Part shown: in pieces, positions 7,582 through 15,310 of the stretch
How positions within the stretch are numbered: the first letter of the stretch is position 1
Layout of the letters: every line of letters starts with the position of its first letter
Source of the DNA: Shewanella woodyi ATCC 51908
GTDB taxonomy: Bacteria; Pseudomonadota; Gammaproteobacteria; Enterobacterales; Shewanellaceae
DNA length: 64,000 nt
Direction of reading: 5' to 3'
Assembly (NCBI RefSeq): GCF_000019525.1
Contig: NC_010506.1
Coordinates: 2,604,001 to 2,668,000, forward strand
Notes under the pieces: model-generated
Database searches by the model: none
Told to the model about the DNA's origin: nothing
What the model saw: only the letters and a program-made list of their open reading frames with translations
Program-made: the position numbers and the translations under genes

Positions 7582-10143
7582 ATGACACAGATGAAAGCAA
7601 AGTACCTTAAAGATTACCTACCACCGGCATATACGATCACCCATATTGATCTTGATTTTAATTTAGCGGGTGAACAGACCCGCGTGCTCGCTAAGAGTCA
7701 ACTTGTTAGAAGGGATTCGTCGCAGACAAAACTCGTGCTCGATGGCGATAAGATGAAGATACTGTCGGTTAAGCTTAATGGTGAAGCGATCGACTATGTT
7801 CAAGATGAAACAAGTTTAACTATTGAAGCCGACTTTTCTGAATTTGAGTTAGAGATAGTAACGCAGCTCGATCCCGAGGCAAACTCAAGCCTAGAAGGTC
7901 TATATATGTCAGATGGTGCATATTGTACTCAATGTGAAGCAGAAGGCTTTAGGCGCATCACTTACTTCCTCGATAGACCTGATGTATTGGCTATCTACAC
8001 CGTGCGAGTTGAAGCTGATAAAAGTGCATTCCCTTATCTGCTGAGTAACGGAAATTTAATTGAGCAAGGGACGCTTGAGGGCGGCCGACACTTTGTTCAA
8101 TGGCAAGACCCATTTCCTAAACCTGCCTACCTGTTTGCGCTTGTTGCGGGTGATTTCGATCTGTTAGAAGATGAGTTTATTACTCGTAGTCAACGCCCTG
8201 TTAAGCTTCAGGTATTCGTTGATAAAGGAAATTTGCATAAGTCACATCATGCGATGGCATCATTGAAAAAGTCCATGGCTTGGGACGAGTCCAGATTCGA
8301 TCTCGAGTATGACCTTGATATCTACATGATCGTTGCTGTCGATTTCTTCAACATGGGAGCGATGGAAAATAAAGGGTTGAATGTTTTCAATACTAAGTAT
8401 GTATTGGCAGACACTAGCTCAGCGACCGATGATGATTACCATGGTATCGAGTCTGTTGTGGGTCATGAGTATTTCCACAATTGGACTGGAAACAGGGTGA
8501 CATGCCGTGATTGGTTCCAGTTAAGCCTTAAAGAGGGCTTAACCGTTTTTAGAGATCAAGAGTTCAGCTCAGATCTAGGTTCTCGTGCCGTTAATCGTAT
8601 TCATGCTATTAAGGTGATTAAGAATCAACAGTTCGCAGAAGATTCCGGCCCGATGGCGCATCCTATTCGACCTGAATCTGTCATTGAAATGAATAATTTC
8701 TATACAGTAACGGTTTATAACAAGGGTGCGGAAGTAATACGTATGATGCATACCTTGCTAGGAGAAGTAGGATTCCAAGCTGGTATGAAGCTCTATTTTG
8801 AGCGTCATGATGGACAAGCTGTGACTTGTGATGATTTCACTACGGCCATGCAAGATGCAAGTGGAGTTGATTTAAGTCAATTCACCTTGTGGTATAGCCA
8901 GTCAGGTACCCCTGTTGTGAGTGTAACTGAGAGTTTCGATGAGGCGAAAGGGGAGTACAAACTAGTGATTGAGCAGCAAACTCCTGCCACTGTCGAGCAA
9001 ACAGCAAAAGCTGCGATGCATATTCCTTTTGACCTTGAGCTTATCTCACCAGATGGCGACTCCATGTTAAGTGAAGTCTTGGATGTTAAGTCATCTCATC
9101 AGGAGTTTGTGTTTAGCGGTTTAGATCATAAGCCGACTCCGTCATTGTTACAGAACTTCTCCGCACCAGTTAAACTGCATTTTGATTACTCGGTTGATCA
9201 ATTGGTTCATTTGATGCGTTTTGCATCCAGTGAAGTCGCTCGTTGGGAAGCATCCGTTGCCCTTATCAGTCAGTCAATCTGGGATAATGTTGCGAATCTT
9301 GCGGCTAAAAAGGCGATGCATCTAGATCTAAGAGTGAGTGATGCCTATCGTGGCGTAATATTGTCTGATTCTTTAGATGCTTCACTGGTGGCAGAAGTAT
9401 TTACTCTACCTAGTGTTTCAGCTCTCATTGAACAGGTAAATAGTGTTGATCTTGATGCTTTAGTGCTCGCTCGTGACTTTGTTATTGGGGAGTTGGCGTC
9501 CGCCTGTGAGGATGAGTTATTAACTCGTTACCGCGAGCAAGCTGAGATTGATAAAGCAGGGGCTCGATCGCTTAAGAACGCTTGCCTATTACTTTTACAA
9601 AAAGTGTCAGATCTGCACCAGCAACATGCCCAATCACAATATGAGCATGCACTGAACATGACTGATAGCTTAGGGGCTTTACAAGCACTTAACGGTGAGG
9701 AGTCTTCCCTGAGAGATAGCTTGATGGCCGACTATGAAAAGCGCTGGCTAGAGACACCACTTGTTATGGATAAGTGGTTAACTTTGCAGGCAACCTTAGG
9801 TTCTGAAACCTGTTTAGAGAGATTAGAGAAGCTTACTGAGCACAGCTCATTCTCTTTCTCAAACCCAAATAGAGTTCGCTCTTTAGTGGGGGCTTTCGCC
9901 GCTGCTAACTTAGTTCAATTTCATCGACTTGATGGTAAAGGCTATGATTTTTTGACTGAAACAATCATTAAACTAAACAAGTTAAACCCACAAGTTGCAG
10001 CAAGGCTTATCACACCATTGATTCAGTTTAAGAAGTTTGATCTTGATAGACAAAAACTAATGAAAGCATCATTGGAGAAGATTTTAGCACTGCCAGATCT
10101 TTCTAAAGATCTCTATGAAAAAGTATCAAAAGCACTTGATTGA
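7582..10143 (+). CDS. pepN: Aminopeptidase N (M1 zinc metallopeptidase)
   Basis: This cytosolic aminopeptidase of about 853 residues removes N-terminal residues from peptides. The exopeptidase motif GAMEN (about residue 259) and the zinc site HEYFH (about residue 295) with the downstream glutamate in KEGLTVFRDQEF are all present. Beta-sandwich and alpha-solenoid C-terminal domains follow, as in E. coli PepN (870 residues). An in-frame ATG at 7564 would add six residues, but GAAGG at 7570-7574 places the ribosome on the ATG at 7582. It is monocistronic between two strong terminators. Confidence 0.96.
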   Translation: MTQMKAKYLKDYLPPAYTITHIDLDFNLAGEQTRVLAKSQLVRRDSSQTKLVLDGDKMKILSVKLNGEAIDYVQDETSLTIEADFSEFELEIVTQLDPEANSSLEGLYMSDGAYCTQCEAEGFRRITYFLDRPDVLAIYTVRVEADKSAFPYLLSNGNLIEQGTLEGGRHFVQWQDPFPKPAYLFALVAGDFDLLEDEFITRSQRPVKLQVFVDKGNLHKSHHAMASLKKSMAWDESRFDLEYDLDIYMIVAVDFFNMGAMENKGLNVFNTKYVLADTSSATDDDYHGIESVVGHEYFHNWTGNRVTCRDWFQLSLKEGLTVFRDQEFSSDLGSRAVNRIHAIKVIKNQQFAEDSGPMAHPIRPESVIEMNNFYTVTVYNKGAEVIRMMHTLLGEVGFQAGMKLYFERHDGQAVTCDDFTTAMQDASGVDLSQFTLWYSQSGTPVVSVTESFDEAKGEYKLVIEQQTPATVEQTAKAAMHIPFDLELISPDGDSMLSEVLDVKSSHQEFVFSGLDHKPTPSLLQNFSAPVKLHFDYSVDQLVHLMRFASSEVARWEASVALISQSIWDNVANLAAKKAMHLDLRVSDAYRGVILSDSLDASLVAEVFTLPSVSALIEQVNSVDLDALVLARDFVIGELASACEDELLTRYREQAEIDKAGARSLKNACLLLLQKVSDLHQQHAQSQYEHALNMTDSLGALQALNGEESSLRDSLMADYEKRWLETPLVMDKWLTLQATLGSETCLERLEKLTEHSSFSFSNPNRVRSLVGAFAAANLVQFHRLDGKGYDFLTETIIKLNKLNPQVAARLITPLIQFKKFDLDRQKLMKASLEKILALPDLSKDLYEKVSKALD

Positions 10144-10178
10144 TAAGCTGCTTTTTTAACAAGTTTTTTACTGTTATA

Positions 10179-10213
10179 AACGCCAATGATGCCACAATCA
10201 TTGGCGTTATTTT
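10179..10213 (+). terminator. Rho-independent terminator after pepN
   Basis: A perfect 12-bp stem (AACGCCAATGAT pairing with ATCATTGGCGTT) encloses a 6-base loop and is followed by ATTTTC. Confidence 0.85.
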
Positions 10214-10231
10214 CTGATAAGAATGTATATA

Positions 10232-10447
10232 ATGATTTTTTACTTCTCGATTAACGTGAATTATCAAGAGTTTGAACGGTATTATCAAGGCCACGCTGAT
10301 AAAGTTGAGGTACGTGATAATGAAGGCAGGATCCTATGGATCCATGGCAGACACTTTCGCCCATTTCTAACAAGAACTGGGGTTCAGGGTCAGTTTAAAA
10401 TGGAGTTAAGTCAAAGTGGCGAGCTCCTGTCACTTTTTAAAATTTAG
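10232..10447 (+). CDS. DUF2835 family small protein
   Basis: This protein of about 71 residues matches the DUF2835 pattern: YFSINVNYQEFERYYQG, a central VRDNEGR, then HFRPFLTRTGVQGQF. The family is common in Shewanella and Vibrio, has no known function, and is small and soluble. An ATG at 10223 would add three residues. No strong ribosome-binding site is visible for either start. Identification rests on sequence pattern only. Confidence 0.75.
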   Translation: MIFYFSINVNYQEFERYYQGHADKVEVRDNEGRILWIHGRHFRPFLTRTGVQGQFKMELSQSGELLSLFKI

Positions 10448-10777
10448 AAAATATTTATTAGAGTAATTACTTCAAACGACTGATTATATTGTTGCCCTGC
10501 AATTACTCAGTCGTGCTGATTATATCTTATTGTTATTTATCGGCTTTCCTCATTCTTCTTACTTCTTTTCTCTCTGAGTTGGTTACTTTTTAAATCAAGC
10601 GTTTAAATTATTGTTTTATTATTGATGAAACTCACTAAAACTTCAGAAGATTTTCTCCTATTCAACCTTGCTCATCAGATGTAAATGCTGTAACAATGGT
10701 GTTACCTGTCGGCTAACGAAATGTTGGTTGTCATTCCTATAACAAAAGAATCCAGCAGGTTACGGAGAAGAGCTAAA
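10448..10777 (+). promoter_or_regulatory. AT-rich intergenic region with an inverted repeat, upstream of the DUF1302 cluster
   Basis: There is no convincing gene in these 330 bases. At 10690-10705 the sequence GTAAC-AATGGT-GTTAC is a 5-bp inverted repeat with a 6-bp spacer that could be an operator for the envelope cluster starting at 10778. The regulator is unknown. An upstream in-frame start at 10721 exists but lacks a ribosome-binding site and would spoil the signal peptide. Confidence 0.4.
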
Positions 10778-12826
10778 ATGAAAAAGGTTATTAACGGCTT
10801 TAATAAGTCGACGCTTGCTTTAGGGATCGTAGCGGCATTGAGTATGGGAGTAACATCCAGTGTCAATGCTATATCTTTCAATTGGGGAGAAGTTGAAGGT
10901 ACGTTCGATACGACTTTGTCAGCAGGGGCAAGCTGGCGCGTTGAAGGGCGAGACTGGGAGAGCCATATCGGTAAGGTGAATCACCCAAGATTCGATTGGT
11001 CTAATTATTCCGCATTTAATAATACTAAATACACCTCAACAGAGATCTGGGCCCAACCAGGTTCCTATTCAAGTAATGGTGACTTGAGTAACTTGCTTTA
11101 CTCTCAAGGAGACACCACTGCAGTTGTATTTAAAGGTCTGCATGAACTCTCTTTAAAATATAAAAACTTCGGTATGTTTGCACGAGGTATGTATTTTTTC
11201 GATCAAAAAGCCAATAACGGTAGTTACGGATATACAGATCCTATTACTGGCCAAGAGTATGATCCCTGTGCGGATTCAAAAGCATCAGAAGTTCAATGTA
11301 AAGACATTCGACTTTTAGATGCATTTGTTTATGGTGATTTTGATTTTAATGATGGTGCTAACCCACTAACTGTTCGTATCGGTAACCAAGTTGTCTCTTG
11401 GGGTGAGAGCACGTTAATTCCTCACGGTATTGGTGTGATTAACCCGGTTGATCTTAATATCTTGAATGCACCAGGTGCTGAGCTAAAAGAAGCCTTTAGA
11501 CCTCAAGGTATGATTTGGGCATCATTGGGCTTGACCGATGAGATGTCTGTCGAAGCTTTCTATCAATATGATTGGGAGCCTGTTTGGGTGCCAACTCCTG
11601 GTTCATATTTCGCAACCAATGATTTTGCTGGATATGGCGGTTATGGCCAAAATGCACAATTAGGTTTTAATGCTAACCCTGATATTAACTTGGCTTTTTT
11701 AGAGCAAGAGTATAATAAATTAGCCGCAATGATAGCCTCAAACCAGTTTACTCCAGCTCAGCTTGGTGAACTTGCGTTGGCTTATCCGACTAAGACCACC
11801 TTGATTGAAGATCAGGCCAGTGCCAGTGATTCAGGTCAGTTTGGTTTAAAGATTGGCTACTATGCACCTGAATTGGGTGAGACTGAGTTTGGCCTCTACT
11901 ACATGAACTACCACAGTCGTCGTCCGCTTATCAGTGGTACTGTGGCTAACTTTACTCAAGAAGCCATCGGAAAAGATCTTGCAACCCTTGGAGCTGTCGC
12001 TGCCAGCGGCGGAACGGTTGACCGTGAAACCATGTTAGGTTTAGAGACCTTCTCTAAAGCACAAATTGTTTATCCAGAAGATATTCGACTTTACGGCTTT
12101 AGCTTCAATACCTTAGTTGGAGATACGTCTGTTGCTGGTGAAATCGCTCACCGCAAAGATGAACCGTTACAGATTGATGATGTTGAGTTGTTATTTGCCG
12201 CTATGCCACAACAGCTAGCTAATGCTGGTTTGCGTCCAGATCTTGATGGCATCTCACAGATGGATGTGATTGCTCCTGGTGAAACCGCAGAGGGTTATGT
12301 CTTAAGTGATACTACACAGGCGCAGTTTACCTTAACGCACCTGTTTGGTCCTACTTGGGGGATGAGCAACTTAGTGATGCTTGCTGAGGTGGGTGGTGTT
12401 TGGATCCACGATATGCCAGATCAAGATGTATTGCGTCTAAATGGCCCAGGTACTGGCCGCTCAGGTGGTAACCCTGACATGCCTGGTATTATTCAGGCAT
12501 TGCAAGATGGTGTTGAAACTAACCCATTCCCAACAGATTTTGCTTGGGGATACCGTTTAGTGGCTAAAGCGGATTACAACAACCTGTTTGCTGGTGTAAA
12601 CATGTCTCCGCGTATTATCTTCTCTCATGATGTTGATGGTATCACTCCAGATCCCATGTTCCTGTTTACTGAAGGTAAGAAGTCAGTATCTGTTGGTGTC
12701 AACTTTGATTACCAGAGTCGCTGGGGAGCAGATTTTTCTTACAACAGCTTCTTCGGCGGTGTAGGAACAACGAACCAGATGTCTGATCGTGACTACGTAT
12801 CATTTAACATCAAGTATTCAATCTAA
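10778..12826 (+). CDS. DUF1302 family outer-membrane protein
   Basis: This protein of about 682 residues has a signal peptide (ATG at 10778 after GGAGAAGAG, cleavage after SVNA). The mature part is rich in aromatic residues and glycine, in alternating patterns typical of an outer-membrane beta-barrel, and ends in an aromatic/hydrophobic strand (DYVSFNIKYSI). Visible family features include WRVEGRDW near the N-terminus and the conserved VRIGNQVVSWGEST and NPVDL segments. DUF1302 proteins are consistently found beside DUF1329 proteins and RND exporters, often in hydrocarbon or lipid contexts. The substrate is unknown. It heads a four-gene cluster, 18 bases before the DUF1329 gene. Confidence 0.88.
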   Translation: MKKVINGFNKSTLALGIVAALSMGVTSSVNAISFNWGEVEGTFDTTLSAGASWRVEGRDWESHIGKVNHPRFDWSNYSAFNNTKYTSTEIWAQPGSYSSNGDLSNLLYSQGDTTAVVFKGLHELSLKYKNFGMFARGMYFFDQKANNGSYGYTDPITGQEYDPCADSKASEVQCKDIRLLDAFVYGDFDFNDGANPLTVRIGNQVVSWGESTLIPHGIGVINPVDLNILNAPGAELKEAFRPQGMIWASLGLTDEMSVEAFYQYDWEPVWVPTPGSYFATNDFAGYGGYGQNAQLGFNANPDINLAFLEQEYNKLAAMIASNQFTPAQLGELALAYPTKTTLIEDQASASDSGQFGLKIGYYAPELGETEFGLYYMNYHSRRPLISGTVANFTQEAIGKDLATLGAVAASGGTVDRETMLGLETFSKAQIVYPEDIRLYGFSFNTLVGDTSVAGEIAHRKDEPLQIDDVELLFAAMPQQLANAGLRPDLDGISQMDVIAPGETAEGYVLSDTTQAQFTLTHLFGPTWGMSNLVMLAEVGGVWIHDMPDQDVLRLNGPGTGRSGGNPDMPGIIQALQDGVETNPFPTDFAWGYRLVAKADYNNLFAGVNMSPRIIFSHDVDGITPDPMFLFTEGKKSVSVGVNFDYQSRWGADFSYNSFFGGVGTTNQMSDRDYVSFNIKYSI

Positions 12827-12844
12827 ATCACAAGGACAATAATA

Positions 12845-14209
12845 ATGAAGAAACTTGGGATATTGTCGGCTGCTGTGATGGTTGCACTGAGTGCACCGAG
12901 TGCCATAGCAAAAGTTACCGACGCTGAAGCTGCAAAGCTGGGCACAGAGTTAACCCCTATGGGTGGAGTCAAAGCAGCAAATGCCGATGGCTCTATTCCA
13001 GCTTGGGATGGTGGTATTACATCTGCAATCGCGGGATATGAGAAGGGGATGCATCATCCAGACCCTTTCCCGCAGGATAAAATTGAATTTACCATCACCA
13101 ATGGGAATAAAGATAAGTACAAAGCGAATCTAACTGAAGGTCAAATGAAGTTGTTTGAGCTTTATCCTGATACGTTTAAGATGAACGTATATCAGACACG
13201 ACGTACGGCTTCAGTTCCTCAATTTGTCTATGATGCAACGAAAGCCAATGCAACTCGTGCAGAGCTGGTCTCTGATGGCAATGGTATTAAGGGGGCATCG
13301 ATTGGTGTGCCTTTCCCAATTCCTCAAAACGGTCTTGAGGTTATCTGGAACCACGTATTGCGTTTTCGTGGTGTCGATGTTGAAACGGCCCGTAGCCAAG
13401 TCGCACCCACAGCAGGTGGCGGTTATACCTTGGTTGAAACAGCGGAAGAGATCCGTTTTCAATACTCTCGCCCTGAGATGACATTAGACAAGCTAAATGC
13501 TTCTAATACTCTGTTTTACTTCAAGCAAGTCGTGACCCAACCTGCACGTTTAGCGGGGACTGCACTACTGGTTAAAGAGACGATGGATCAAGAAGCTTTA
13601 CCTCGTCAGGCTTGGACCTACAACACAGGTCAGCGCCGAGTTCGTAAAGCTCCAAATGTTGCTTTTGATACACCAGGTTCAGTTTCTGATGGCTTAAGAA
13701 CAACCGATGACTTTGATATGTTTAACGGCTCTCCTGTGCGTTATAACTGGGAGCTTGTTGGTAAGCAAGAGGTATACATTCCATATAACGATTACAAACT
13801 TCATTCAGATAAGTTGAAGTACGACCAAATTATTCAACCTGGTCATATCAACCCTGAATTTGTTCGTTGGGAAAAGCATCGTGTTTGGGTGGTTAAAGCT
13901 CAGCTAAAAGAGGGAATGCGTCATATCTATAAGACACGTACTTTCTATATAGATGAAGATTCTTGGCAGGTATCGCTAGCCGATATGTATGATAACCGTG
14001 ATGAGCTATATCGTGTGGCGTTTGCACATGGCATTAACTATTACGAAGTGCCGACACACTGGAGTACTTTGGAAGTTTTCCATGATCTTCAGTCTCGTCG
14101 CTACCTTGCTATGGGCTTAGATAATGAAGGTCGTATGTATAACTTTGATGCTAAGTTGAGTGAGGCTAACTTCACTCCAGCAGCATTGAGACGTGCAGGT
14201 ATTCGTTAA
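12845..14209 (+). CDS. DUF1329 family periplasmic (LolB-like fold suspected) protein
   Basis: This 454-residue exported protein has a signal peptide ending SAPSAIA. The mature start KVTDAEAAKLGTELTPMGG is characteristic of DUF1329, as are WDGGI, PFPIPQNGLEVIWNH, RRVRKAPNVAFDTP and the C-terminal YDNRDELYRVA. The family is thought to be a periplasmic half-barrel that handles hydrophobic ligands; this is inference from family lore, not seen here. It lies 18 bases after the DUF1302 gene with no terminator between, so the two are surely co-transcribed and probably act as periplasmic and outer-membrane partners. Confidence 0.9.
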   Translation: MKKLGILSAAVMVALSAPSAIAKVTDAEAAKLGTELTPMGGVKAANADGSIPAWDGGITSAIAGYEKGMHHPDPFPQDKIEFTITNGNKDKYKANLTEGQMKLFELYPDTFKMNVYQTRRTASVPQFVYDATKANATRAELVSDGNGIKGASIGVPFPIPQNGLEVIWNHVLRFRGVDVETARSQVAPTAGGGYTLVETAEEIRFQYSRPEMTLDKLNASNTLFYFKQVVTQPARLAGTALLVKETMDQEALPRQAWTYNTGQRRVRKAPNVAFDTPGSVSDGLRTTDDFDMFNGSPVRYNWELVGKQEVYIPYNDYKLHSDKLKYDQIIQPGHINPEFVRWEKHRVWVVKAQLKEGMRHIYKTRTFYIDEDSWQVSLADMYDNRDELYRVAFAHGINYYEVPTHWSTLEVFHDLQSRRYLAMGLDNEGRMYNFDAKLSEANFTPAALRRAGIR

Positions 14210-14223
14210 CTCTCCGATACAAT

Positions 14224-14245
14224 AGGGGCACAACTATGTGCCCCT
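14224..14245 (+). terminator. Intercistronic hairpin without T-tract
   Basis: A perfect 9-bp stem (AGGGGCACA/TGTGCCCCT) with a 4-base loop lies between the DUF1329 and YCF48-like genes. No poly-T follows, so it is more likely a mRNA-stabilising or attenuating hairpin than a strong terminator. Such an element could give higher levels of the first two proteins than of the last two. Confidence 0.6.
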
Positions 14246-14265
14246 CTATCTTTAAGGAAGTCTGT

Positions 14266-15294
14266 ATGTTGTCTAGCATGCTTCGATTTATCTCAATCTT
14301 TCTGTTCGCTGTGACTTTATCTCCATCAATTGCTATCGCCAGCAGCGACTCGTTAAGTTTAAGTAATCAAATTCAACCTCTAGCTATTAAGTCCATCATT
14401 TTAGATATAGCAGTTAAAGATGAGACTATGGTGGCTGTTGGTGAGCGCGGTCATATTTTTATTTTTGATGAGAAAAGTACCCCAAAATGGCGTCAGGTGC
14501 CGTCACCTACATCTTCTCATTTAACTAAGGTCTTTTTTACCACTCCGTCACTTGGCTGGGCTGTTGGCCATGATGCAACGATTATCCATACTCAGGATGC
14601 AGGACTGACCTGGCAGGTTCAGATGAGTTCACCTGAGATTGAAAAACCTTTGATGGATGTGCTCTTTTTTGACACTGACAATGGTGTAGCGATTGGGGCT
14701 TATGGTCTGTTTTATCGAACTGATAATGGCGGTAAAAATTGGACTCCAGAGTACCATGAAGAGTTATTGTTTGAGGAAGATATAGCTTATTTGGCCGAGT
14801 TAAAAGCGGAAGATGAAGCCCTTTATTTAAGTGAGCGAAGCACACTTCTTCCTCATTTTAATCGCATTATTGCCACTAATGATGGCTGTTTAATTATGGT
14901 TGGCGAGTTAGGTTTAGTGTCTGTTTCTGATGATAGCGGTGTTAATTGGCAAAAACTAGATTTTGTCTATGAAGGTTCACTGTTTAATGTTATCGAGTCC
15001 GATAACGGTTTTTATGTCATGGGACTTAGAGGAAACATTTTTCAGACTGGTCTTGATTTAAACCGATGGGATCAAGTGATGTTACCGACAAAATCGACCA
15101 TTAATGGTGCCATATTGGCAAAAGATGGAGGTTTACGTGTTGTCGGTAATGCTGGGGTTATATTAGATATTACCGCTAATGGTAAGGGAGAGCTGGTGAC
15201 TCAGCGTCAAGGTGAGAATCTGGTTTCTATTGCGCGAGATCCTCAGGGCCATATCTGGGTTGCAGGTACTAAAGGCCTTTTCGAATTAAAATAA
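14266..15294 (+). CDS. YCF48/BNR-like beta-propeller, exported
   Basis: This protein of about 342 residues has a signal peptide (MLSSMLRFISIFLFAVTLSPSIAIA). Repeated blades show the photosystem II stability factor (YCF48/HCF136) pattern: GWAVGHDATIIHTQDAGLTWQ, NGVAIGAYGLFYRTDNGGKNW and GLVSVSDDSGVNWQ. These are Asp-box/BNR-like turns. An in-frame ATG at 14236 overlaps the intercistronic hairpin and lacks a ribosome-binding site; TAAGGAAG precedes the ATG at 14266. Homologues travel with DUF1302, DUF1329 and RND genes and probably serve as periplasmic assembly or adaptor proteins. The gene is 16 bases upstream of the RND gene. Confidence 0.85.
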   Translation: MLSSMLRFISIFLFAVTLSPSIAIASSDSLSLSNQIQPLAIKSIILDIAVKDETMVAVGERGHIFIFDEKSTPKWRQVPSPTSSHLTKVFFTTPSLGWAVGHDATIIHTQDAGLTWQVQMSSPEIEKPLMDVLFFDTDNGVAIGAYGLFYRTDNGGKNWTPEYHEELLFEEDIAYLAELKAEDEALYLSERSTLLPHFNRIIATNDGCLIMVGELGLVSVSDDSGVNWQKLDFVYEGSLFNVIESDNGFYVMGLRGNIFQTGLDLNRWDQVMLPTKSTINGAILAKDGGLRVVGNAGVILDITANGKGELVTQRQGENLVSIARDPQGHIWVAGTKGLFELK

Positions 15295-15310
15295 TAATGG
15301 GATCCTTAAG

